Under the pieces are notes generated by a model. That model was not told where the DNA came from. It saw only the letters and a list, made by a program, of their open reading frames with translations, and did not search any database. A stretch of 64,000 bases of DNA from assembly GCF_045223415.1 (NCBI RefSeq), contig NZ_JBEQZJ010000001.1, positions 62,001 to 126,000 on the forward strand. The letters run 5' to 3'. The position numbers and the translations under genes are program-made. Position 1 is the first letter of the stretch. Each line of letters starts with the position of its first letter. Below are positions 25,349-34,448 of this stretch, in pieces. This DNA comes from Hoskinsella mucinilytica. GTDB lineage: Bacteria > Bacillota_I > Bacilli_A > Erysipelotrichales > Erysipelotrichaceae.

Positions 25349-27274
25349 ATGATTACGCAACGGCAGTATCACATCATTAAGTTTTTGTTAGAAATGAAAA
25401 AGCCAATTAGCAGTCAAATGATAGCACAAAAAATGGGTGTTTCACAAAGAACAATAAAAACAGAAATCGGCCTAATTAAGGAACAGTGTGAAGATAGTGC
25501 ATTTCATATCATTTCCAAAAAAGGTACCGGCTATCAAATTATCGTTATAGATAATGAATCAGTGTCATCCATACTAGAAAAATATAGTATCTATGATGAA
25601 TATAATGTATTTGAAGAAAGAAACAGCATGTTGCAATGTCTACTAATAAAAAGTAATAAGGCAATTCATCTACAAGATTTGGAAGATGAAATGTATTCCA
25701 ACAGAAATAGTATTTATCAATGTATAAATCATAGTGTTCAAGTATTTTTAGAATATGACTTAGCGTTGAAATCAAGTAATAAAGGTTATTTCTTATATGG
25801 CAAAGAGCATAATAAAAGAGTGTTTATTCATAATTTATTAAAACGTAATTATACCTATGTACAAAAAGCATTTCATAACTATAAAGGGAATCCTAAAGAA
25901 AAAAAGCAAATCATAGAAGTGGTTATTAATTACCTGCATGAAGAAAAAGAGAAGGCAATATCAAAAGTTTCAGTTGATGAGATTGTGGATTATCTTTATC
26001 TCTCCCATATAAGAAATAGAGAAGGTAATGTTCTATCATTTACCTCAAACGATAGAAATTTGATTAGAGAATTTCCAATCACCTATGCAACATCTTCAAA
26101 AATAATAAAAGAATTGAAAGAAAAATTTCAAATGCAGTATACAAAAGATGATGTTTTATTTCTTCTGATTTTGTTGATGTCATATCGCTTATCCAACATT
26201 AGCTACGCTAAAGAAACTTTGCGTAAAGAATTATATACGATAGCAAATGAATGTTTACATTATGTACAGAAAAGTCTAGGTATACAAGAAGAAGACGCAA
26301 ATGATACATTAATGAATATCACGTGCTATCTTCGTTCTTTCCAACTTCGTAATTACTATAAGATTATGATCCGCATTGATTATATCTCATATGTTAAGAT
26401 AAGAAGGAGTTTTTTAGCAGCATTAGATATGGCCTATTATTGTTTGGAATATCTTTATCATACCTATGGCTATATGATAAATGAAGATGAATTATTATAT
26501 CTTTTACCTTGTTTTGTGACCTATCATAATAGTTTAAAGAAAAAACATAAATTAAATGCTTTAGTCATAACCATATCCGGGGTCATGTTTGGTAATTTAA
26601 TTAAAGAAAAATTAAAGGATGAATTTGAAGCCTATTTTAATAATATTGATGTAAAAGAATACTATTTGACTACAAAAGATGATTTTTTAGGAATAGATAT
26701 AATCATTAGTGATTGTTCAACAAAATTATTGAATATAAATAATATACCAATCTGTCAAGTAAGTAGTTTAATGGAAGAACCTAGAGATATAACAACTGTT
26801 ATGTATTTTCTTATGAGCATGAAACAGATGAAGTTGGTTGATATCTTTTATGAAGAAAATCTATTTTATGGATGGGAAGTAATTGATAGAAATGAAATGT
26901 TCCATGGAATTGTAAGCATTATTGGAAAGTTCTATCCATGTATAGATAAATCATTACTTCTTAGGGAATTAGTTCGTAAAGAGTCGGTCATTTCTTATGA
27001 GTGTGGCAATAATGTTGCGGTATGCTTTTTATATGATGATATATTTGTGAAAGAGCGATTTATGATCATAGTCAATAAACAGCCATTTTTATGGAAACGC
27101 GAAGTAGTACAAGTTGTTTTTGTGTTTTGCCTACGTAAAAATAATTTTTCTAACTATCAGTATTTAACAAGAGAAATTTGTTCATTAATACAAAATTTTG
27201 ATGCCGTATCAGCTATTGCAAATAACGTAGATTACCATGCAATCTTGAAATTAATTCAAAGTTTTGGCTATTAA
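25349..27274 (+). CDS. PRD-domain transcriptional regulator (MtlR/LicR-like)
   Basis: 641 residues. N-terminal HTH_11-type domains (residues 1-60 and about 85-160), two PRD domains (about 185-290 and 300-400), an EIIB-like domain (about 405-490; ALVITISGVMFGNLIKEKL) and a EIIA-like C-terminus (about 500-641; KESVISYECGNNVAVCFLYDD). In the EIIB-like part the usual phospho-cysteine loop reads ITISG, and in the EIIA-like part the usual His (IPHG/IPHA) is replaced by VAVCF, so both phospho-acceptors appear lost. Start ATG 25349 follows GAAGGTG; TTG 25331 in frame has no ribosome site. Likely activator of the PTS operon downstream. Confidence 0.85.
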   Translation: MITQRQYHIIKFLLEMKKPISSQMIAQKMGVSQRTIKTEIGLIKEQCEDSAFHIISKKGTGYQIIVIDNESVSSILEKYSIYDEYNVFEERNSMLQCLLIKSNKAIHLQDLEDEMYSNRNSIYQCINHSVQVFLEYDLALKSSNKGYFLYGKEHNKRVFIHNLLKRNYTYVQKAFHNYKGNPKEKKQIIEVVINYLHEEKEKAISKVSVDEIVDYLYLSHIRNREGNVLSFTSNDRNLIREFPITYATSSKIIKELKEKFQMQYTKDDVLFLLILLMSYRLSNISYAKETLRKELYTIANECLHYVQKSLGIQEEDANDTLMNITCYLRSFQLRNYYKIMIRIDYISYVKIRRSFLAALDMAYYCLEYLYHTYGYMINEDELLYLLPCFVTYHNSLKKKHKLNALVITISGVMFGNLIKEKLKDEFEAYFNNIDVKEYYLTTKDDFLGIDIIISDCSTKLLNINNIPICQVSSLMEEPRDITTVMYFLMSMKQMKLVDIFYEENLFYGWEVIDRNEMFHGIVSIIGKFYPCIDKSLLLRELVRKESVISYECGNNVAVCFLYDDIFVKERFMIIVNKQPFLWKREVVQVVFVFCLRKNNFSNYQYLTREICSLIQNFDAVSAIANNVDYHAILKLIQSFGY

Positions 27275-27275
27275 G

Positions 27276-27304
27276 AGATCATTAAAGAGGATGATCTTTT
27301 TTTT
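27276..27304 (+). terminator. Intrinsic terminator after the PRD regulator
   Basis: Arms AGATCAT 27276-27282 and ATGATCT 27291-27297, with a T run to 27304. It separates the regulator transcript from the PTS operon. Confidence 0.85.
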
Positions 27305-27485
27305 GTGTGCCAAACATGTTATACAGCTAGGTGGTCAAAGTCTACTGAGAAGGATTACCAGTGCAGATTTTCAGCTATTAACCTCTTTCTGACTCTGTTA
27401 TCGTTATGAATATTCCTGATGTTTTTTATATGATGAATATTTCAAATGAAGATTCATTTTTACTTCCTTTTCTAAGTGCAATTTA
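27305..27485 (+). pseudogene. Possible gene remnant between regulator and PTS operon
   Basis: Reading frame fragments with protein-like character: KHVIQLGGQSLLRRITSADF near 27314-27395, then after a frame shift SDSVIVMNIPDVFYMMNISN and a stop at about 27483-27485. Neither fragment has a start or known family. It could be a decayed gene end, or chance. Confidence 0.25.
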
Positions 27486-27490
27486 ATTCA

Positions 27491-27518
27491 TTGATAATTC
27501 TTATAAACAACTTATAAT
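27491..27518 (+). promoter_or_regulatory. Promoter of the mannose-family PTS operon
   Basis: -35 TTGATA 27491-27496, 16-base spacer, -10 TATAAT 27513-27518; the first PTS ATG lies at 27567. Confidence 0.75.
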
Positions 27519-27566
27519 GTGATTAAGGAAATGCATTTCTTGAAATTTAGAAAGGAGAAATTTCAT

Positions 27567-28064
27567 ATGAATATCGTTAATGTTAGGGTAGATGATCGAT
27601 TAGTACATGGTGTTGTTGCGACCACATGGATTCCTAAACTGCAAATCGAACGCGTAATCGTGATAGATAAAGAAAGTGCGGAGAATCCAGTGATGAAGAA
27701 TATTTTAAGAATGGCAACTCCAACAAATGTTCGATTATCTGTGCTTACGCCTGAAAAAGCAATTTCAAATCTAAAAGTAGATCGTTATGGAATGGAAAGA
27801 TTGATGATTGTGATCAAAGAATTAGAAGTTTTAATAGAATTATCAAATCATGATATAGCAATCGAAAAATGTACTATGGGAAATTATGGGAATATTAATC
27901 GAACCAATGGTATTGCAATAACAAAATATTTAACCGTTGATGAAAGCAGTGCAAAAAAGGTTATTTATCTTCATGACCAGGGATTAAAATTGATTGCTCA
28001 ATTAGTTCCTGATGATCAACCACAAGATTTTTACCAATTAATGAATGCGAAAATAAAAAAATAG
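27567..28064 (+). CDS. PTS EIIB, mannose/fructose/sorbose family
   Basis: 165 residues. The phospho-His motif DDRLVHGVVATTW occupies about residues 9-21, and the C-terminal MGNYGNINRTNG and IAQLVPDDQPQDF match EIIB of the ManXYZ/LevDEFG family. It passes phosphate from EIIA to the imported sugar on the cytoplasmic side. ATG 27567 follows AAAGGAG; upstream in-frame starts to 27519 would include the promoter. First gene of EIIB-EIIC-EIID-hydrolase-EIIA. Confidence 0.93.
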   Translation: MNIVNVRVDDRLVHGVVATTWIPKLQIERVIVIDKESAENPVMKNILRMATPTNVRLSVLTPEKAISNLKVDRYGMERLMIVIKELEVLIELSNHDIAIEKCTMGNYGNINRTNGIAITKYLTVDESSAKKVIYLHDQGLKLIAQLVPDDQPQDFYQLMNAKIKK

Positions 28065-28085
28065 ATAAAGAGGAGGTAAGTTATT

Positions 28086-28877
28086 GTGTTTACATTTATG
28101 CAAATATTACTTATAGCAATAATTGTTACTGTAATAGATTATGATGCAACAATTATTCAAATATTTACAAAGGGTCCTGGTTATGTTCTACTAACTGGTT
28201 TTTTGACAGGATTAGTTATGGGGGATGTAACTACGGGATTATTGATTGGTGGAACCATGCAGTTAATGAGTTTAGGTTTAGTAGGGGTTGGAGGATCATC
28301 TATACCTAATTATGAAGTTGGAGCAGCAGTTGGGACTGCTTTTGCAATAGCGACTGGAAGTGGCTTAGAAACAGCCTTAGTCATTGGTATTCCGACTGCA
28401 ACATTAGGTGTGCAATTTGATGTGTTAGCTAAAATGATTGGCTCTTTTTGGTTACATCTTGCCCAAAAGGCCATGGATGAAGGTAAATTTAAAAAAGGAT
28501 ATCGTATCATATTCTTTGGGAATTTATTTGGTGGTCGTTCAGCCGTTGGAAATACGTATCCAACATTGCTATTCTTAATTCTAGGATCAGTATTTGTAGA
28601 ATCTCTAGTGGCAAATATACCAGAATGGCTTACAATTGCGTTAACGACAGTTGGTAATGTTTTACCAGCATTGGGAATGGCACTTTTATTGAAGTTCTTA
28701 CCAGTAAAAGGGAATCTTCATTATTTGATATTAGGTTTCATTTTAGCGGTTTATTTTGAATTGCCTATTTTACCAATCGCCATTATTGGAGCAATTATTG
28801 CTGTTCTTGTATATAAGAATCTACAAAATCAGAATCAAAATCAGTATTCTTTGGAGGGAGGTATTGGAGATGAGTGA
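28086..28877 (+). CDS. PTS EIIC, mannose/fructose/sorbose family
   Basis: 263-residue membrane protein with GTG start at 28086 and AGAGGAGG upstream. Seven or so membrane segments; characteristic GLVMGDVTTGLLIGGTMQL (about 40-58) and GVGGSSIPNYEVGAAVGTAFAIA (about 65-87) of the sorbose-type EIIC. It forms the sugar channel together with EIID. Its 3' end overlaps the EIID start by 8 bases. Confidence 0.93.
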   Translation: MFTFMQILLIAIIVTVIDYDATIIQIFTKGPGYVLLTGFLTGLVMGDVTTGLLIGGTMQLMSLGLVGVGGSSIPNYEVGAAVGTAFAIATGSGLETALVIGIPTATLGVQFDVLAKMIGSFWLHLAQKAMDEGKFKKGYRIIFFGNLFGGRSAVGNTYPTLLFLILGSVFVESLVANIPEWLTIALTTVGNVLPALGMALLLKFLPVKGNLHYLILGFILAVYFELPILPIAIIGAIIAVLVYKNLQNQNQNQYSLEGGIGDE

Positions 28878-29673
28878 AAATAAAATATCTAAACAAAATC
28901 TTTGGCAGTTTCATATGCGATATCTAATTGCTTCAGGTGCATGTCAAAATTATGAAAGTATGCAGAGCTGTGGTATTGTTTTTGCAATTGGTCCCTTTTT
29001 GGAAAAATTGTATGGAGATGATCCAGAGTTATTAAAGAAAAAATTCAGTACTTATTTTCAATTTTTTAATTGTCAACATTATTTTGGTGGAGCAATCAAT
29101 GCAGCGGCTTTGGCAATAGAAGAAACAAAGGCAGCTGATGCTAGTGAAATAGCTGCGGCAATGAAAACAAGCATGATGGGACCGTTTGCAGGTATTGGCG
29201 ATGCGCTATTTAATACACTACCAAAAGTTGTGTTTTCTGCTCTTTCTGCATATGCAGCTATTGAAGGAAGTTTTATGACAGGTGCATTATTATTCTTCAT
29301 TTGCACACCTCTATTATTTTTTGTAAGGTGGGAAATGGTTAAGATTGGATATTATCAAGGACTTAAATTTATTGGAGAGCGACAAAATCAATTGAATAAT
29401 TTAAGAACTGCAATATCCGTCATGGGTATTATAGTCGTTGGTGCTATGATTGCGACAAATGTCAAAATAACAACACCACTAAATATTACCATTGGAGAAT
29501 CCTCTTTGCTTATACAAGATATTTTGGATAAAATTATTCCGAAGATTCTACCAGCACTAGCTGTTCTTATTATATATTTAGGGTTCAATGTCAAGAAAAT
29601 GAATACTATTAGAATGGTTTGGCTGATAATTTTTGTCACTACTATTCTTTCTGTAATTGGAATCATTGCATAA
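28870..29673 (+). CDS. PTS EIID, mannose/fructose/sorbose family
   Basis: 267 residues. N-terminal WQFHMRYLIASGACQNYESMQ is typical of EIID, as are MKTSMMGPFAGIGDALF (about 95-111) and the LLFFICTPLLFF membrane segment. Partner of EIIC in the membrane complex. Start ATG 28870 follows GGAGGGAGGTATTG; an earlier frame to 28756 lies inside the EIIC gene and is not used. Sixteen bases before the hydrolase gene. Confidence 0.93.
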   Translation: MSENKISKQNLWQFHMRYLIASGACQNYESMQSCGIVFAIGPFLEKLYGDDPELLKKKFSTYFQFFNCQHYFGGAINAAALAIEETKAADASEIAAAMKTSMMGPFAGIGDALFNTLPKVVFSALSAYAAIEGSFMTGALLFFICTPLLFFVRWEMVKIGYYQGLKFIGERQNQLNNLRTAISVMGIIVVGAMIATNVKITTPLNITIGESSLLIQDILDKIIPKILPALAVLIIYLGFNVKKMNTIRMVWLIIFVTTILSVIGIIA

Positions 29674-29688
29674 GGAGAGGATAGAAAA

Positions 29689-30927
29689 ATGGTAAAGGTA
29701 TCTACATCATGGATTGACGTCACTCCTTCTTACCCTATTCATATACTTGGTCATTCTATGCGCAAAGAAAAAAGTAAAGGCGTACATGATGCTATATTAT
29801 TCGTTCTTTTATGGATATTTGTAGATGATCGAGAATTCCTTTTTGTCGCAGTGGATCTTTTAGGTGTAGACTATGAATTTACAAATGAAGTAAGAGATAA
29901 AATCACTCAAAAAATTAAAATTCAACAAGATCAGATTCATATTAGTGCTACACATACGCACTCAGGACCTCTTATAAATCATCGTGACAGCACAAAGCAA
30001 TATGATAAGCAGTATCGTAAAACAATTATAGAAAAACTTGTTGAAGAGGCAATACAATCCCATGAAAGGGCGAAACCGGTAGAAAAAATTATCTGTAGTA
30101 CAGGATTTTCAGAAGGGTATTATGGAAATAGAAATGATAAAAATTGGTTTGGTGACCAACATATAGATTTCCTCAAGTTTATAGATGACAAAGGTAATGT
30201 GATAGCAGCATTATTAAATATGGCTTGTCATGCAACTGTCCTAAGTCCTATAGAATATCAACTTAGTGCTGATTTATTAGGAGCGATAAGAAAAAAGGTA
30301 AATGATAAATTACAAATTATGCCACTTGTTAATAATGGTGCAGCTGGAGATATGAGCACTAGATTATATAGACAGGGAAATGATTTTTCTGAATTAGAAA
30401 GAGTTTCTTCTGGAATTGTAAATCAAATTATGAATTTTAAGAATCAGCAGATATTGTCATTATCAAGTCCAAAGGTTGACACTTTTCAATATATAAGTGA
30501 AACTATATTTAATGAAAAAGAAGCAAATGCCACTTTACAAAATTTGAAAAAACAGTTACCGACTACGACAGATTTTGATCAGAGAAAATGGTTATTATCT
30601 GAAATTCAAGATTATGAAGAACGTTTACATATGAAAAGAGTAAAGATGATATTTGATACTACAATTATAGATATGGGAGATTTACAAATACTCATATTAC
30701 CATGTGAACTATCAGCTGCTCTTGGAGCAGAATTGAAAAGTCATTCCAAAGCAAAAATTTGTATGATCTTTGGTTATAGTAATGGGCAGACAACCTATGT
30801 CGTTGAAAAAAAGCAGTTTGAAAAAGGATATGGAGGAGCTGTAACAAAGCTTGTTATGGGAAAAGCAGAAAAATATAAAGATATGATCTTACAGCATATG
30901 AAAATAAAGGAGGATGAGAATGCGTAA
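29689..30927 (+). CDS. Neutral/alkaline ceramidase-family hydrolase in a PTS operon
   Basis: 412 residues, no signal peptide or membrane segment, so probably cytoplasmic. It covers only the N-terminal catalytic domain of neutral ceramidases (PF04734); the usual extracellular enzymes are about 650-700 residues with a C-terminal immunoglobulin-like domain. Visible motifs: ISATHTHSGP with a Zn His near residue 85-94, NMACHATVLSP with a second Zn His near 178-188, and NGAAGDMSTRL near 215-226, which carries the GDxS nucleophile of the family. Position between EIID and EIIA of a mannose-type PTS suggests it cleaves an amide bond of the imported phosphorylated solute, e.g. an acylated amino-sugar (inference). 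Overlaps EIIA by 8 bases. Confidence 0.82.
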   Translation: MVKVSTSWIDVTPSYPIHILGHSMRKEKSKGVHDAILFVLLWIFVDDREFLFVAVDLLGVDYEFTNEVRDKITQKIKIQQDQIHISATHTHSGPLINHRDSTKQYDKQYRKTIIEKLVEEAIQSHERAKPVEKIICSTGFSEGYYGNRNDKNWFGDQHIDFLKFIDDKGNVIAALLNMACHATVLSPIEYQLSADLLGAIRKKVNDKLQIMPLVNNGAAGDMSTRLYRQGNDFSELERVSSGIVNQIMNFKNQQILSLSSPKVDTFQYISETIFNEKEANATLQNLKKQLPTTTDFDQRKWLLSEIQDYEERLHMKRVKMIFDTTIIDMGDLQILILPCELSAALGAELKSHSKAKICMIFGYSNGQTTYVVEKKQFEKGYGGAVTKLVMGKAEKYKDMILQHMKIKEDENA

Positions 30928-31333
30928 ATATTTATTAATAAGTCATGGTAAAATGGCCCAGGGTGTGAGTGAATCTTTAAAAATGTTTTTAGGAGAAAAT
31001 CATGCATTTAAATATATCTGTGCCTATGTTGAGCATTGTGATCCACAAAAAGAGATACAAAAATTTTTTTCAAAAGTAGAAGAACAAGATGAAGTAGTTG
31101 TTTGTACAGATTTATTAGGTGGAAGTGTCAATCAGTTTATGATACCTTACTTAAAGCGGGAGAACACATATATTATAGCTGGATTCAACTTACCCTTATT
31201 AATGGAATTGAGTTTTTTACCAGAACCAATGCAAAAGAAAGAACTTAGATTAGTTATTGAAAAAGCACAAAATGCAATTGTATTGGTCAATGATTATGAT
31301 TTTGAACATAAAAGAAATGAGGGGGATGAATAA
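30920..31333 (+). CDS. PTS EIIA, mannose family
   Basis: 137 residues. Phospho-His 9 in LLISHGKMAQGV, TDLLGGSVNQF near residues 70-80, and the family length match ManX/LevD EIIA. Start ATG 30920 follows AAAGGAGG with 6-base spacing; ATG 30914 in frame is directly against the ribosome site and is unlikely. It receives phosphate from HPr and passes it to EIIB. Last gene of the operon. Confidence 0.92.
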   Translation: MRKYLLISHGKMAQGVSESLKMFLGENHAFKYICAYVEHCDPQKEIQKFFSKVEEQDEVVVCTDLLGGSVNQFMIPYLKRENTYIIAGFNLPLLMELSFLPEPMQKKELRLVIEKAQNAIVLVNDYDFEHKRNEGDE

Positions 31334-31604
31334 TAATATAATATATTCGTTGAGTTTTTTGATCACAAAAGGAAATATCCTATTTCTAAATATTTCATCA
31401 TATAAAAATCTGATGTCAATTAGTTCTTTGTAAAGAAGGATGTATGATCATCAGTTTTTTTATACAAAATTGGCAGGTATTCTCGAATTTATTAGCATGT
31501 TCTTTTAAATTTCTTATGTATATATAGGTTTTTTTAAGAAATTTCAAGAAAATTTAGGATTTTTACCTTCTTTTTACGTAATAGATATATAAGGAGGTGA
31601 AAAA

Positions 31605-32756
31605 ATGAAATGTCTTAGATGTGGAAACAGTGATCCTATCTATTTTTATCAAGATAAGGATACATGGTATTGTAGAAAATGTATCGCTTTTGGAAGAGTG
31701 AATGTAAATGAACTGCCGCCTAAAAAACAATATCAAAGAAAACGGCATACTTGTCACCCACAATTAAAGTATCCTCTCACACCAGCTCAGAAAAAAGCCA
31801 GCGATTTGTTGATGTACCATTTATCCTGTCATGAAGATTGCTTAACGTTCGCATGTTGCGGGGCGGGCAAGACTGAAATTGTAATGGAAGCCATTGCGAG
31901 TTATTTAAACCAAGGAAAAAAAGTTGGCTTTGCGATTGCGAGAAGACAAGTGGTCTTAGAGATTGCACAACGTATGAAAGAAGCTTTTCCAAGCTTACAA
32001 ATTGTTGCGGTATGCGAGGGATATACCGATATCGTGGACGGCGATTTGATCATTTGTACCATGCATCAGTTATACCGGTATCATCAGACCTTTGATTTGC
32101 TAATCATGGATGAAGTCGATGCTTTTCCATACAGAGGGAACCAGATACTGAAGGCGATAGCGATGCATGCTTGTGTTGGAGAAAAAATCTATCTGACTGC
32201 AACACCGGATGATGAAATGAAAGAAGAGGTGAAAAAAGGGAACCTAAAGTTGATCGAGTTATTTCAACGCCCACATGGATATCCTTTGATCGTGCCAGAA
32301 GTGAAGCGTGGATTTGTTTGGATGCAAATGCTATACCTATTATGTTTTCTACATAAACAAAGAAAAGAAGGAATACAAACATTGGTTTTCGTACCTACCA
32401 TAGCGATGGCCAATCGCATGCAACGTTGGTTACATATCAGATTTCGCTGTGCTGCCTTCACCTCTAAGACAGAAAACAAAGAACAACTGATCGAACAATT
32501 TCATCAGAAAGCTTATGAATTTTTGATAGCGACAACCGTATTGGAACGAGGTATCACCATCAAAGGTATTTATGTAGTGATTTTGTTTGCGGATCATCCC
32601 GTATTCAATGAAGCCAGTTTGATTCAGATGATCGGACGTGTCGGTAGAAATATTGATATGCCAACTGGAAAAGGACTGTTTCTTTGTAAAAGGGATACCA
32701 AAGATATCAAACAATGCATTGCATCCTTAAAAAAGATGAATGAAAGTGGTGGATAA
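31605..32756 (+). CDS. comFA: ComFA-type DNA helicase (competence)
   Basis: 383 residues. N-terminal zinc finger from two Cys pairs (CLRCGN at 3-8 and CRKC at 24-27), Walker A CCGAGKTE (about 86-93), DEAD-like box MDEVDAF (about 168-174), SF2 motif TATPDDEM and C-terminal motifs TTVLERGIT and QMIGRVGRN. ComFA is an ATP-dependent motor for single-stranded DNA uptake in transformation. Start ATG follows AAGGAGGTG. The downstream comFC begins after 13 bases. Other competence genes are not in the window. Confidence 0.92.
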   Translation: MKCLRCGNSDPIYFYQDKDTWYCRKCIAFGRVNVNELPPKKQYQRKRHTCHPQLKYPLTPAQKKASDLLMYHLSCHEDCLTFACCGAGKTEIVMEAIASYLNQGKKVGFAIARRQVVLEIAQRMKEAFPSLQIVAVCEGYTDIVDGDLIICTMHQLYRYHQTFDLLIMDEVDAFPYRGNQILKAIAMHACVGEKIYLTATPDDEMKEEVKKGNLKLIELFQRPHGYPLIVPEVKRGFVWMQMLYLLCFLHKQRKEGIQTLVFVPTIAMANRMQRWLHIRFRCAAFTSKTENKEQLIEQFHQKAYEFLIATTVLERGITIKGIYVVILFADHPVFNEASLIQMIGRVGRNIDMPTGKGLFLCKRDTKDIKQCIASLKKMNESGG

Positions 32757-32769
32757 GGGAGGAAAGAGA

Positions 32770-33462
32770 ATGAAGCATGATCGATGTCTGAATTGTTTTG
32801 GTAATATTGAACAAGAAATAAGCTGGAAAGATTGGTGGAAACAGGATGCCTTACTTTGTGGTCAGTGTAAAAAGCAATTAAAACGTATTGATTTAGATAC
32901 GCAACTCAATGGTATACCACTTCATATCATATATGAATATAATGAAGCATTAGAAAGCATGCTATTTCAATTTAAGGAAGGAAGAGATATCGCATTGGCC
33001 CCTGTCTTTCTATATGAAGAACGTAAAAAACTCATCGACAGATATCGACACTATCATATCGTGTTGTTACCGAGTAGTGAGGAGAAACGAAAAGAGCGAG
33101 GCTTTCAACCTGTAAAAGAAATGCTGCGTAATGTTTCCATACCGACATTACAACCTTTCTATAAACTGAATAACCATAAACAATCCTTACAAAACTTTGA
33201 AAACCGTAAGCTAATCAATCAAGTGATTCAGCGAGATCCTGCGATTCCATTACCCCAAACCCCCTTATTACTATTCGATGATGTATGTACGAGCGGTTCT
33301 TCTTTGAAAAGAGCATATGAACTGATTCAAGAGCATACATATAAAATAGAGGCATTTGTATTATGTGCACATCCTTTGTTTGTCGAATCCTGCGATAAAA
33401 AAGATTTGCGACATTGCGATTGTTTCTCTATACTTGAACACGTAGCAAGAAATGGAAGGTGA
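32770..33462 (+). CDS. comFC: ComFC-like phosphoribosyltransferase-fold protein
   Basis: 230 residues. N-terminal zinc finger (CLNCFGN and CGQCKK), RGFQPVKEML near 112 and PRPP-binding loop LLFDDVCTSGSSLKRA near 180, as in ComFC/ComF. It works with ComFA in DNA uptake, exact role not fixed. ATG 32770 follows GGGAGGAAAG; a longer frame from 32740 lies within comFA. Seven bases separate it from the cold-shock gene. Confidence 0.92.
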   Translation: MKHDRCLNCFGNIEQEISWKDWWKQDALLCGQCKKQLKRIDLDTQLNGIPLHIIYEYNEALESMLFQFKEGRDIALAPVFLYEERKKLIDRYRHYHIVLLPSSEEKRKERGFQPVKEMLRNVSIPTLQPFYKLNNHKQSLQNFENRKLINQVIQRDPAIPLPQTPLLLFDDVCTSGSSLKRAYELIQEHTYKIEAFVLCAHPLFVESCDKKDLRHCDCFSILEHVARNGR

Positions 33463-33469
33463 AGTAACA

Positions 33470-33667
33470 ATGAAAGGTAAAGTAAAATGGTTCAACACAG
33501 AAAAGGGGTATGGTTTTATCTCAACAGAAGAGGGAAAGGACATTTTTGTTCATTACTCCCATATTCTTCAAGATGGCTATAAATCTTTAGAAGAAGGCCA
33601 GCAGGTGAACTTTGATATTGTAGAGGTAGACAAAGGACTGCAGGCTAGAAACGTAGAAAAGTGCTAA
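33470..33667 (+). CDS. Cold-shock protein (CspA family) 1
   Basis: 65 residues, a single OB-fold domain with RNP1 KGYGFI (about 15-20) and RNP2 IFVHYS (about 27-32). Binds single-stranded RNA as a chaperone. ATG 33470 follows GGAAGGTG; an in-frame start at 33452 lies inside comFC. It is placed in the comF operon and ended by a hairpin at 33675. Confidence 0.95.
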   Translation: MKGKVKWFNTEKGYGFISTEEGKDIFVHYSHILQDGYKSLEEGQQVNFDIVEVDKGLQARNVEKC

Positions 33668-33674
33668 GGAAAAG

Positions 33675-33714
33675 AAGGCATTTCGTTTGAAACGGCAAAT
33701 GAAATGCCTTTCTT
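33675..33714 (+). terminator. Intrinsic terminator after csp1
   Basis: Arms AAGGCATTTC 33675-33684 and GAAATGCCTT 33701-33710, followed by TCTTC; T run is modest. Confidence 0.75.
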
Positions 33715-33779
33715 CTATAGCTGTAAGCCTTTACATATACAAAAATGTCTTAAGAATTCCAAATATTACCATATAGTGG

Positions 33780-33808
33780 TTGCGGCATCGGTTCCATTCA
33801 GTTATAAT
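33780..33808 (+). promoter_or_regulatory. Promoter of the 119-aa gene
   Basis: TTGCGG (33780-33785), 17-base spacer, TATAAT (33803-33808). The 5' leader is about 30 bases. Confidence 0.6.
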
Positions 33809-33843
33809 GCTACCGTGCTAGAAAGCACACGAGGAGGGTTACG

Positions 33844-34203
33844 ATGAAAAAGCTAGCATTACTATTAGATTCCGCTGGTGATTTTCGTTTCCAGACAGAA
33901 GAAAGTGATCATGTTTACTTTTTAAAAACGAGAAGAGCTAAGGAATTAGAAACGACTATTGACTCTTTATTGGATACATATGAAGAAGTTATCGCTTTAA
34001 CAAACAATCAGGAATATCATGATGCGAATAAGCATATGGTTAATGCCTTTAATGGAAGATTCATGATCTTGAATCTTGATGATGAAGAAGAAATCCATGA
34101 TGCATTACTTGATATGGGCAACTATGCACAAAGAGAAGAAATACCAGAACGATCTATGATCTTGCATGTTGTAAAAAAACAAGCGGAAAGAGCACAAGCA
34201 TAA
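33844..34203 (+). CDS. Conserved-looking hypothetical protein, 119 aa
   Basis: Acidic, soluble, alpha/beta-looking protein (MKKLALLLDSAGDF start, repeated DEEE and LDTYEE patches) with no recognised domain. GAGGAGG 6 bases before ATG and its own promoter and terminator show it is a real transcription unit. It stands between two cold-shock genes. Confidence 0.75.
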   Translation: MKKLALLLDSAGDFRFQTEESDHVYFLKTRRAKELETTIDSLLDTYEEVIALTNNQEYHDANKHMVNAFNGRFMILNLDDEEEIHDALLDMGNYAQREEIPERSMILHVVKKQAERAQA

Positions 34204-34206
34204 TCG

Positions 34207-34245
34207 AAACCACAATTAGTGTAAGGTAGCTAATTGTGGTTTTTC
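34207..34245 (+). terminator. Intrinsic terminator
   Basis: Arms AAACCACAATTAG 34207-34219 and CTAATTGTGGTTT 34230-34242, with a T run; end of the 119-aa gene. Confidence 0.9.
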
Positions 34246-34371
34246 TTTATTATTTTGTGGAAAAGTGAACATGTTTGTTTCGTTATGAAAAACAAAGAAA
34301 ATTATTTGTACACTATGAAAAAACATTTCAGAAAAAATCATGTAAATTGAGTTAAGAAAGCAGAAATCTAA

Positions 34372-34400
34372 TTGATTTTTAGAGAAAAAATGTCTATAAT
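34372..34400 (+). promoter_or_regulatory. Promoter of cold-shock gene 2
   Basis: TTGATT 34372-34377, 17-base spacer, TATAAT 34395-34400. The leader to the ATG is about 42 bases. Confidence 0.75.
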
Positions 34401-34448
34401 GTTGATATGCATTTGATTAGCATAGAAAGGTATAGGGTTTATTAAGCA

